A stretch of 53,753 bases of DNA from an uncultured Clostridia bacterium (lineage in GTDB: Bacteria; Bacillota; Clostridia; UBA1381). The translations under genes and the position numbers were made by a program. This document shows, in pieces, positions 43,475 through 50,312 of this stretch. Within the stretch, counting starts at the first letter, position 1. Each line of letters starts with the position of its first letter. Location of the stretch: the NCBI GenBank assembly GCA_944390955.1, contig CALXRY010000174.1, forward strand, positions 1 through 53,753. The letters run 5' to 3'. The notes beneath the pieces were generated by a model that worked only from the letters and a program-made list of their open reading frames with translations, had not been told where the DNA came from and searched no databases.

Positions 43475-43879
43475 ATGGAAAAGCTTTTTAACAGTATCAG
43501 CATTGCCGTTGGCGTGATCGGAGGAGCCGCGGTACGCTTGACCGGAGGATTTGATTTAATGTTCCGCGCACTTCTTGTGATGATAGCTCTTGATTATATT
43601 TCGGGCGTTATAAAAGCGGTGCATCAGCGGCAGCTTTCGAGCGAAATAGGTTTTAAGGGTATATTGAGAAAAATCACAATACTGCTCGTCGTTGCCGCAG
43701 CGAATATTATTCAGGAGGCTTTGGTCGGAGAGACGGCGGTACGTGAGATGGTAATCATGTTTTATATAGCGAACGAGGGGATCTCGCTTCTGGAAAATGT
43801 TTCATCAATAAGTGCACGGATACCGGAAAAATTAAAGAATATTTTATTTCAGCTGAGAGGAGGCGATAAGAATGAGTGA
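43475..43879 (+). CDS. Phage holin (Phage_holin_4 family)
   Basis: 134-residue membrane protein with three or four helices that makes holes in the cell membrane to release the endolysin. The family core FRALLVMIALDYISGVIKAVHQRQLSSEIGFKGILRKITILL is intact. A GGAGGTG lies about 16 bases upstream. The end overlaps the endolysin start. Confidence 0.93.
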   Translation: MEKLFNSISIAVGVIGGAAVRLTGGFDLMFRALLVMIALDYISGVIKAVHQRQLSSEIGFKGILRKITILLVVAAANIIQEALVGETAVREMVIMFYIANEGISLLENVSSISARIPEKLKNILFQLRGGDKNE

Positions 43880-44708
43880 TATTCAAAAGGTACTTGACCT
43901 GGCTGAGAGCTATGTCGGATATCTGGAGAAGGCAAGCAACTATAGGCTTGAAGATAAGACCGCGAACGCCGGAAGTGCAAATTATACGATCTTTGCAAAA
44001 AAATATGACGATTACGGCTTCGGGAATTTTCAGGCCCAACCATGGTGCGCAATGGCGGTAACAGTTATTTTTTATGATGCGCTCGGCTATGACAAAGCTG
44101 CAAAAATACTTAAGCCATATGCTTATTGTCCCTACGGCGTAAATGAATGGAAGCGTCTCGGCAGATGGCATGACCGCATCGGATACACACCGCAGAGCGG
44201 CGACATTATATTTTTCAGCAGCGGAGCCGAGAGCACGCATACGGGAATAGTTCGAAGCAGCAGTGGCGGAAGAGTGTATACCTACGAGGGCAATACCTCA
44301 GACGGAAGCACACTTATATCAAACGGAGGCGCTTTTTGCGCAAAGAGCTATGCAACGAGCTATTCGCGTATTCTGGGTTACGGGACGCCCAACTGGGAAT
44401 CGATTAAGGAGGAGGAAATAGACATGGAGGAGTTGAACGCCCTTAAGGAAAGAGTAGAGGCGATAGATAAGTCGCTTACAAACGCATATGATATTATAAA
44501 CAAAAACTTTGAGCCAAGAATATACAGTCTTGAGCATCCGATGATATATAATTATATAGATGACAACATGCCGGAGTGGGCGCATGAAGCGGTCAAGTGG
44601 TGCGTTGATAAGGGTATTATAAACGGCACAGGCAATGGTGAATTAAACCTGAATGATGAAAAGCTCTGGGCATGCACCGTGATATACAGGCTTTCGGAAA
44701 TACTATAA
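43872..44708 (+). CDS. CHAP-domain endolysin with SLH-like C-terminus
   Basis: 278-residue murein hydrolase. The CHAP amidase/peptidase domain (1-175) has Cys in QPWCAMAV, His in STHTGIV and the polar residue in YEGNTS, so the catalytic triad is complete. A linker coiled coil (185-215) leads to a C-terminal 55-residue module (PEWAHEAVKWCVDKGIINGTGNGELNLNDE...) that resembles an S-layer homology repeat and likely binds the host wall. Overlaps the holin gene by 8 bases and follows GAGAGGAGG. Last gene of the module. Confidence 0.92.
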   Translation: MSDIQKVLDLAESYVGYLEKASNYRLEDKTANAGSANYTIFAKKYDDYGFGNFQAQPWCAMAVTVIFYDALGYDKAAKILKPYAYCPYGVNEWKRLGRWHDRIGYTPQSGDIIFFSSGAESTHTGIVRSSSGGRVYTYEGNTSDGSTLISNGGAFCAKSYATSYSRILGYGTPNWESIKEEEIDMEELNALKERVEAIDKSLTNAYDIINKNFEPRIYSLEHPMIYNYIDDNMPEWAHEAVKWCVDKGIINGTGNGELNLNDEKLWACTVIYRLSEIL

Positions 44709-44731
44709 ATCAGCTTTATTACAAACAGCGC

Positions 44732-44760
44732 TTGCAAAGCGCGATGTTTTATGTTATAAT
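44732..44760 (+). promoter_or_regulatory. Promoter of RNase P RNA
   Basis: TTGCAA (44732-44737), 17-bp spacer, TATAAT (44755-44760), only 23 bases after the endolysin stop and 8 before the RNA. Confidence 0.8.
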
Positions 44761-44768
44761 ATAGCCCT

Positions 44769-45092
44769 GTGAGTAAGTCAGACGATCGCGCCCGTTATGG
44801 GTGAGGAAAGTCCGGGCTCCATAGAGCAAGGATGCCGGCTAACGGCCGGTAAAGGCGACTTTAAGGATAGTGCAACAGAAAATAAATGCCGCAGATGCGG
44901 CGATTGTGGAAATGTGAGGTAAGAGCTCACAGGGAAGATGGCGACTGAATTCCCGTGTAAACCCCATCCGGAGCAACTTTGAGGACGTTAGGCCTGCTCG
45001 GTAAGTCCTCTTTTAAGGCTTGAGCCCGCCGGTAACGGCGGGACCAGATAGATGATCGTCAGATACAGAACCCGGCTTACAGATTTGCTCAC
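44769..45092 (+). ncRNA. rnpB: RNase P RNA, type A
   Basis: The catalytic RNA that trims tRNA 5' ends. Conserved blocks are present in order: GAGGAAAGTCCGGGCTCC near the 5' end (P4 5' strand region), ACAGAAA, GGTAAGAGCTCAC, AAACCCCATCCGGAGCAA, GATAGATGATCGTC and ACAGAACCCGGCTTA near the 3' end. GTGAG at the 5' end pairs with CTCAC at the 3' end (P1), which fixes the ends. Length about 324 bases is normal. The prophage-like module ends immediately before its promoter. Confidence 0.95.
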
Positions 45093-45134
45093 AGAATAAG
45101 AACCGAACCGGTTTTACGGCTCGGTTCTTATTCT
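45093..45134. terminator. Hairpin after rnpB
   Basis: Perfect 14-bp stem AGAATAAGAACCGA / TCGGTTCTTATTCT with a 14-base loop. It ends 2 bases before the stop of the convergent HPr gene. T run is short, so it may act by stem strength and in both directions. Confidence 0.65.
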
Positions 45135-45136
45135 GT

Positions 45137-45394
45137 CTATAGATTTCCCCTAAGGAATTTTTCGAGCTCGGCGGCAGCCTCTGCTTCATCCGGACCTTCT
45201 GCGGTCACCGTTACGGGGTTTCCGCATTTTATGCCCATTCCCATTATTGCAAAAAGGCGCTTTGCGTCAGCTGTTTTTCCGTTGCCCTTTATTGTTATTT
45301 CCGAATTGAATTTTGCTGCTTCCTTTGCAAGCAGCCCCGCAGGTCTTGCGTGGATGCCCTGAGCATCTGTTATCGTATAATCAAAAGATTTCAT
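45137..45394 (-). CDS. HPr-family phosphocarrier lacking Ser46
   Basis: 85-residue HPr paralogue. The phosphorylated His15 is present in GIHARPAG, so it can accept phosphate from PEP via Enzyme I. At position 46, where HPr kinase phosphorylates Ser in true HPr, there is Arg (ADAKRLFAIM), so it cannot take part in CcpA-type catabolite control by that route. Such paralogues occur in Clostridia, and their role is not clear. Single gene, convergent with rnpB. Confidence 0.9.
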   Translation of the reverse strand: MKSFDYTITDAQGIHARPAGLLAKEAAKFNSEITIKGNGKTADAKRLFAIMGMGIKCGNPVTVTAEGPDEAEAAAELEKFLRGNL

Positions 45395-45462
45395 TATAAT
45401 CCTCCGTTCCGCATAATCTTTGGTTATTATGCCCCATCTGCGGGATTTTGATTCGAAAATTT

Positions 45463-45741
45463 TCAGCTGTTTATGACCTTTACATTTCCTATATCTTTTT
45501 CAAGAGCCTCAAGTATCTCACCCATCTCTGGATCTCCCGAGCGGTTTACTATGTAAACGGTATATTCCGGATAGAGCCTGACCGCTCTGCGGACGGAATA
45601 TTCTATGCTTTCCTTATTTTTTGCGTTTATCAGCATAAACGGAGAATCCTTTGTGACATAAACCTTTGTACCGGATTTAAAAAGCACCGCTCCTATGGCA
45701 ATAAGAATAAGAACAATAAAAACCGCGACAGCTCCATACAT
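45463..45741 (-). CDS. Small membrane-anchored protein of unknown function
   Basis: 92 residues: an N-terminal membrane helix (3-21) and a soluble alpha/beta part (residues 28-92, VYVTKDSPFMLINAKNKESIEYSVRRAV...YTVYIVNRSGDPEM...). No family recognised. It lies alone between HPr and murC on their strand. The upstream AGGAAGTG gives a plausible ribosome binding site. Confidence 0.65.
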   Translation of the reverse strand: MYGAVAVFIVLILIAIGAVLFKSGTKVYVTKDSPFMLINAKNKESIEYSVRRAVRLYPEYTVYIVNRSGDPEMGEILEALEKDIGNVKVINS

Positions 45742-45801
45742 AGTATCACTTCCTTGAATATGTTTTGTATATACTATGAAAAAAGCCGCCGGATTGTTAC
45801 G

Positions 45802-45828
45802 AAAAAAGCCGGAGCCAAAGGCTCCGGC
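45802..45828 (-). terminator. Terminator of murC
   Basis: On the minus strand GCCGGAGCC, 3-base loop, GGCTCCGGC, then TTTTTT: a strong rho-independent terminator 10 bases after the murC stop. Confidence 0.9.
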
Positions 45829-45837
45829 GGGTTTGTC

Positions 45838-47223
45838 TTATTTGGTCAACATATTACCTATCTCGGTCACATCTCCGGCACCCATCGTGAAGATGATGTC
45901 GCCTTCCTTTGCGGTCGATCTCACGTATTCGGCGATTTCATTGAAATCATCGATATACCGGGCATTTACACCGGTCTGTTTTATGTCCTCTGCGAGCTTC
46001 CTCGGGTCGGTCACGCCGTCATTCTTTTCCCTTGCCGCATAGATGTGCGTCATTATGAGCTCGTCTGCGCCGCCGAACGCCGTTACAAATTCGTCCCAGA
46101 GCGTGCGCGTCCTTGAATATGTGTGCGGCTGAAAAATGCATATTATCCTATTATGCGGCAACTCCGATGCGGCGTTGAGCGTCGCCTTTATTTCCGTCGG
46201 ATGGTGGGCATAGTCGTCGATTATGACTGCTCCGTTTACAAAGCCCTTTTTCTCAAAGCGTCTGTGAGTGCCCTTGAACGTCTCTATCCCGCGTGCCGAT
46301 TTTTCTATGTCCACGCCCATTATATCGCATACCGCTATTGTGGCAAGCGCATTAAGGATATTATGCTCGCCAGGGACGCTCAGGCTGATATGGCATAGCT
46401 TTATTCCGTTTTTATATACGTCAAACGACGGGAAGCCCGCATTGCAGACTATATTTTCAGGATAGAAATCATATTCGTCAGTCATGCCGTAGGTCGTTAT
46501 CCTGAGATCGTCCGCACCCTCAAGAGCAAGGCGGATATTTTCATCACTGCCGAGCGCAACAACATTGCCCTTGCCAGCGGTCAGCTCTGCAAAATTACGG
46601 AAGCTTTCGCGTATCTGTTTGATGCCGCCCGTAAAGAAGTCGAGATGGTCCTCTTCGATATTCGTTATAAGCGCAATTGTAGGATAGAACTTCAAAAAGC
46701 TGTTTGTATATTCGCACGCCTCGGTGACAAAATAATCACTGCCGCCAGTTCTTATGTTTCCGTTTATGATATCAAGCTCGCCACCAACACTTATAGTCGG
46801 GTCGAGATCGGCGTTTATAAGCGCGTGCGCAAGCATTGAGGTCGTTGTAGTCTTTCCGTGGGTGCCGCTCACACCGACGGCATGGGTGTAGTTTTTCATT
46901 ATTGCTCCGAGGAATTCCGCGCGGTCTATTAGTCGAATGCCGTTTTCGACAGCGGCCGCCATCTCGGGATTGTCCATTTTTACCGCGGCTGTATGAACGC
47001 ACAGCTCTGCGCCTTCGATATTTTTCGCGTTATGACCCTCAAAAATAACGGCGCCCAAATTCTCAAGCTCGTCCGTTATATGCGTTTTTGTTCTGTCCGA
47101 GCCGGTCACCTTATAGCCCATCTGCAGTGCAATATGAGCCAGACCGCTCATACTGATGCCGCCTATCCCTATAAAATGTATATGCGCATTTTTTTCTATA
47201 TCGTTCAGTGTAAATCTTTCCAC
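45838..47223 (-). CDS. murC: UDP-N-acetylmuramate-L-alanine ligase
   Basis: 461-residue ATP-dependent enzyme that adds the first L-alanine to UDP-MurNAc in peptidoglycan synthesis, in the cytoplasm. Mur_ligase N-domain with HFIGIGGISMSGLA (UDP-binding), ATP loop GTHGKTTTTSM, central and C-terminal domains (DDYAHHPTEIKATLNAA) complete. Starts at GTG with AAGGAGAGA 5 bases upstream. Normal length; terminator follows. Confidence 0.97.
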   Translation of the reverse strand: MERFTLNDIEKNAHIHFIGIGGISMSGLAHIALQMGYKVTGSDRTKTHITDELENLGAVIFEGHNAKNIEGAELCVHTAAVKMDNPEMAAAVENGIRLIDRAEFLGAIMKNYTHAVGVSGTHGKTTTTSMLAHALINADLDPTISVGGELDIINGNIRTGGSDYFVTEACEYTNSFLKFYPTIALITNIEEDHLDFFTGGIKQIRESFRNFAELTAGKGNVVALGSDENIRLALEGADDLRITTYGMTDEYDFYPENIVCNAGFPSFDVYKNGIKLCHISLSVPGEHNILNALATIAVCDIMGVDIEKSARGIETFKGTHRRFEKKGFVNGAVIIDDYAHHPTEIKATLNAASELPHNRIICIFQPHTYSRTRTLWDEFVTAFGGADELIMTHIYAAREKNDGVTDPRKLAEDIKQTGVNARYIDDFNEIAEYVRSTAKEGDIIFTMGAGDVTEIGNMLTK

Positions 47224-47398
47224 GGGTATCTCTCCTTCTTGATAAATGCCGCCTGTTAAATTTATAAAACAAAAAAGTACATATCTATTCTATTATATAC
47301 CTTTTTGTTTCAAAAAGAAACCGTTTTCTGAAAATTCTGTGAATAATACAAATTCAAAGCGTCATAAAATGTGTTTTAAGAAAAAATGCACAAAACAC

Positions 47399-47427
47399 TT
47401 GACAAAACTTTATATTTTAGGTACAAT
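47399..47427 (+). promoter_or_regulatory. Promoter of spoVG
   Basis: TTGACA (47399-47404), 17-bp spacer, TACAAT (47422-47427). Looks sigma-A; no clear sigma-H promoter of the Bacillus type was seen. Confidence 0.7.
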
Positions 47428-47507
47428 AATAATATATAGGGGCATCACTGGACAGACTACAATAATTAATTAGAGTTATTCCCTTAGTATGGAAGGTGGT
47501 GAAAGTT

Positions 47508-47780
47508 TTGGAGATTACTGATATAAGAATAAAAAAGGTTTCGACTGACAGTAAGATGAAAGCGGTAGTTTCTGTTACCTTTGATAACTCCTTTGTTGTG
47601 CATGATATAAAAATAATTGAAGGACAGGATAAACTTTTTACAGCCATGCCGAGTCGAAAAACTCCGGAGGGAGAATATAAAGATATCGCTCATCCTATTA
47701 ACAGTGAAATGAGGACAGAAATAGAGCGGCAGATATTAACTCAGTATGAACAAGAACTTGCATTGGCTGATGACGAATAG
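47508..47780 (+). CDS. spoVG: SpoVG family regulator
   Basis: 90-residue RNA/DNA-binding protein that affects septation and sporulation in Firmicutes. Signature: [38 protein letters not shown] and [19 protein letters not shown]. An open frame reaches back to GTG codons at 47496 and 47499, but homologues begin at MEITD, so TTG at 47508 fits best, with GGAAGGTGGTGA upstream as ribosome binding site. Confidence 0.95.
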   Translation: MEITDIRIKKVSTDSKMKAVVSVTFDNSFVVHDIKIIEGQDKLFTAMPSRKTPEGEYKDIAHPINSEMRTEIERQILTQYEQELALADDE

Positions 47781-47781
47781 A

Positions 47782-47820
47782 AAAAAGGACTGATAGGCAT
47801 ATCGCGTATCGGTCCTTTTT
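47782..47820 (+). terminator. Terminator of spoVG
   Basis: AAAAAGGACTGATA / TATCGGTCCTTTTT, 14-bp stem with one G-T pair and an 11-base loop, ending in T5, directly after the stop codon. Confidence 0.88.
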
Positions 47821-47878
47821 GACTTTTGACTTCTATATATTGTAATATGCTTTTGAGAACGATAACGCCGGCTAAAGC

Positions 47879-48478
47879 CTATACAATATTTTCAATATAA
47901 TGAACATCATATTTATCCCAATACTTTTGATAAACTCGTTCGCTGTTCCCGTCAAGATTTAATTGGTACATTCTAAAAGTGACATAAATCCCCTTAGGCT
48001 GCCACAATTCCCTATAAGAATAGCGGTACGCCATCCCCACTTTTTTCATTACTTCACCGCTGTATGGATTATTGATATCATGTGTTGCTGTGATATATGG
48101 GAAACCGGCCTTACGCAGTCTGTCTGCAACGGCGGCGCAGGCCTCGCTTGTGATTCCCTTATGCCAGTATTCTTTGCGAAGAGCATAGCCCATATCGTTG
48201 CTGTCTCCAATATCATTAACATGCACATATCCTATGACCCGATCATCCAATTTTTGAGATATCGCATAGGAGTATGCAATATCTTTTTCGTAGACCGGAT
48301 AAATACTGTTATAAAAATAGTTTAGAACATCACCTCGCGTTTTCATCGGGAACCAAGGCAAAAATTTATTGACTTCTTCATCGCCGTAAAGCAGGAGCAT
48401 GTCGTCAATATCATGCTCTGTAAATTTTCTTAGTATCAGTCTTTCCGTTTCAAGCGGCGGAGTATTTTCATAATACAT
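47879..48478 (-). CDS. GNAT family N-acetyltransferase
   Basis: 199-residue acetyltransferase of the RimJ/RimL type (starts LETERLILRKFTEHDIDDM). The acetyl-CoA motif A region lies in GYALRKEYWHKGITSEACAAVADRL (Gly-Ile-Thr pyrophosphate loop), followed by ATHDINNPYSGEVMKKVGM. The substrate is unknown (a protein N-terminus, antibiotic or small molecule). Single gene, convergent with spoVG. GAAAGGAT ribosome binding site. Confidence 0.9.
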   Translation of the reverse strand: MYYENTPPLETERLILRKFTEHDIDDMLLLYGDEEVNKFLPWFPMKTRGDVLNYFYNSIYPVYEKDIAYSYAISQKLDDRVIGYVHVNDIGDSNDMGYALRKEYWHKGITSEACAAVADRLRKAGFPYITATHDINNPYSGEVMKKVGMAYRYSYRELWQPKGIYVTFRMYQLNLDGNSERVYQKYWDKYDVHYIENIV

Positions 48479-48780
48479 AATCTATCCTTTCCCGCTGCTG
48501 CGTTTCGGCAGCGTTTGAGCTCCCTTCCCCGAAAGCACCGCCATACATATGACGTGCGGCCGGGCTCAGTCTAAATTATATCACGAATTTTATTATTATT
48601 CAATCACAACAAGCAATAATTATTTTTAAAGCACATATGTTCAAAGGCCGGACAGCTTTTTCCGCAAACACCCCAAAAGTTGTTAAAGCATTATAACAGA
48701 CTCGCTGACGCAGCTATGCCTGTTTTGACATCATTTCTATTGCATTAAGCAAAAAAATTACATAAATTTCAAAATAACTA
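48479..48780. other. Divergent intergenic region before spo0A
   Basis: About 300 bases with no supported gene. It starts with the upstream region of the acetyltransferase gene and becomes AT-rich toward spo0A. No clear structure beyond the promoter listed next. Confidence 0.5.
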
Positions 48781-48809
48781 TTGATTTTTGATCCATTTTA
48801 TGGTAATAT
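48781..48809 (+). promoter_or_regulatory. Promoter upstream of spo0A
   Basis: TTGATT (48781-48786), 17-bp spacer, TAATAT (48804-48809). A 0A-box-like TGTCAAA lies at 48844-48850, so autoregulation is possible. Confidence 0.5.
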
Positions 48810-48879
48810 TATAGATATAAAGGAAAAATATTACATTTTCTTATGTCAAAAATATTTACTTTAAGGAGGATTTTAGAAC

Positions 48880-49647
48880 ATGCTTTCTAATATTTCAGTA
48901 GTAATTGCGGACGATAATGTAAAATTTGCGGACGAGCTGAAGGAGTTTTTACGGGCGAAGCCGGGTATAGATTTCAGGGCGGAGGCTCATGACGGAGCAG
49001 AGGCGGTAGGGCTAATAGAAGAAACGGAACCGGATGTTGTTATTCTTGATATGGTAATGCCTAAGCTGGACGGACTCGGAGTTTTAAGAAGGCTAAAATC
49101 AGCAGAGCTTAAAAAGAAGCCAAAGGTGATAATGTTCTCGGTTGCGGCGATGGACAAAAATGTTGAGATGGCGATAAACGCCGGAGCCGATTATTTTCTT
49201 TCAAAGCCACAGCCGTTTGAATCAGTATATGAAGTAATAAAAAGCATTGCCGGAGTTAAGGCAGCAGGCACCGTTGCAGTCAAGTCGCCGGAGCAGGAGG
49301 TGGACCTAGAGGCGCTTGTCACGGAATGCATACACGAGCTTGGCGTTCCGGCACACATAAAGGGCTATCAGTATATACGCACGGCGATCATGATGGTGGT
49401 AAAGGATATGGATATGCTGAATTTCATAACAAAGCGGCTATATCCGGAGATTGCAAAAACATATGGAACGACCTCGAGCCGCGTGGAGCGAGCTATACGC
49501 CATTCAATCGAGGTGGCGTGGTCAAGAGGCAAGCCTGAGACTATGAATGATATTTTCGGCTACACTATCCACACCGGAAAGGGTAAGCCGACGAACTCTG
49601 AGTTCATAGCCATGGTAGCAGATCGGATAAGATTGCAGATAAAGTAA
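48880..49647 (+). CDS. spo0A: Sporulation master regulator Spo0A
   Basis: 255-residue response regulator that starts sporulation when phosphorylated. Receiver domain (1-125) with Asp11/Asp12, phospho-acceptor Asp57 ([13 protein letters not shown]) and Lys in LSKPQPF. The C-terminal Spo0A DNA-binding domain (150-255) is highly typical: [19 protein letters not shown] and [29 protein letters not shown] 8 bases before ATG. Terminator follows. Confidence 0.98.
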   Translation: MLSNISVVIADDNVKFADELKEFLRAKPGIDFRAEAHDGAEAVGLIEETEPDVVILDMVMPKLDGLGVLRRLKSAELKKKPKVIMFSVAAMDKNVEMAINAGADYFLSKPQPFESVYEVIKSIAGVKAAGTVAVKSPEQEVDLEALVTECIHELGVPAHIKGYQYIRTAIMMVVKDMDMLNFITKRLYPEIAKTYGTTSSRVERAIRHSIEVAWSRGKPETMNDIFGYTIHTGKGKPTNSEFIAMVADRIRLQIK

Positions 49648-49652
49648 GATAG

Positions 49653-49684
49653 CAGCCTGCGGCGAAATGCCGCAGGCTGTTTAT
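49653..49684 (+). terminator. Terminator of spo0A
   Basis: CAGCCTGCGGC / GCCGCAGGCTG stem with a short GAAAT loop, then TTTATTTT. Confidence 0.9.
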
Positions 49685-49721
49685 TTTGATAGGGAAAGGC
49701 TGTATAAGCCAAACCAAAGAT

Positions 49722-49771
49722 TGCTTAGGAACGAGGCCTTTTGGGGAATAAAAACAAGCAAGTCCTAAGCA
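49722..49771. repeat. Inverted repeat TGCTTAGGA / TCCTAAGCA
   Basis: A 9-bp inverted repeat with 32 bases between the arms (49722-49730 and 49763-49771), in the gap between spo0A and the xre gene. No function evident. Confidence 0.45.
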
Positions 49772-49823
49772 GACAAATAAATTAAAGCGGATAACAAATG
49801 AATACGACCATTTTTGCCGATCT

Positions 49824-49854
49824 AATTTATAATTCCGTTTTGGAATTATAAATT
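49824..49854. repeat. Perfect 13-bp inverted repeat upstream of xre gene
   Basis: AATTTATAATTCC, loop GTTTT, GGAATTATAAATT. A second smaller one (ACTTC...GGAAGT) follows about 7 bases on. They lie 70-115 bases before the xre start and may be operators for it, or a terminator-like AT-rich stem. Confidence 0.5.
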
Positions 49855-49938
49855 TATTATACTTCTTTTACGGAAGTTTGTCAAGCTGATTTTATAATAA
49901 AATTACTGTATAAAATAAATACAGCAACGGAGGATATC

Positions 49939-50187
49939 ATGAAAACAAGAAAACTTGAAATCAGCGATAAAAATATGGTGGGAAGGAATATCGCACGTCT
50001 GCGCATAAGCAAAGGAATAAAGCAAAAGGACTTTATCGCGCAGATACAGGCAGCTGGTATCGACATGAATCCAACGAGCTATTCAAAGCTCGAGGGGCAG
50101 TTTAGGCTTGTCACGGATAAGGAGCTTTTTGTGATAGCCAAACTGCTCGATGTGGATATTAACGAGCTGTTCCATCAGGAAGAGTAA
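49939..50187 (+). CDS. Small Xre-family regulator
   Basis: 82-residue DNA-binding protein that is almost entirely a helix-turn-helix (about 12-72, NIARLRISKGIKQKDFIAQIQAAGIDMNPTSYSKLEGQ). No effector domain. It probably represses nearby or its own promoter. AACGGAGGA 7 bases before ATG. Convergent with spoIIE. Confidence 0.88.
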   Translation: MKTRKLEISDKNMVGRNIARLRISKGIKQKDFIAQIQAAGIDMNPTSYSKLEGQFRLVTDKELFVIAKLLDVDINELFHQEE

Positions 50188-50232
50188 GCTGTGTTTTGCC
50201 ACGTTTTTCTGAACCGCCTGTACGGGAGCTTT

Positions 50233-50260
50233 CAAAGGGGTTTAGCATAAAACCCCTTTG
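50233..50260. terminator. Hairpin between convergent xre and spoIIE genes
   Basis: CAAAGGGGTTT / AAACCCCTTTG, 11-bp perfect stem with a 6-base loop. No T run on either side, so termination is only likely. Confidence 0.45.
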
Positions 50261-50312
50261 AATTGCTTAATAAACGCTATTGGCAAAAGTCAACGGGCCA
50301 CCCTTGAACACT

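Noticed and set aside
30672..44768. att sites flanking the phage module
   Set aside because: No convincing direct repeat found between 30672-30744 and 44709-44768.
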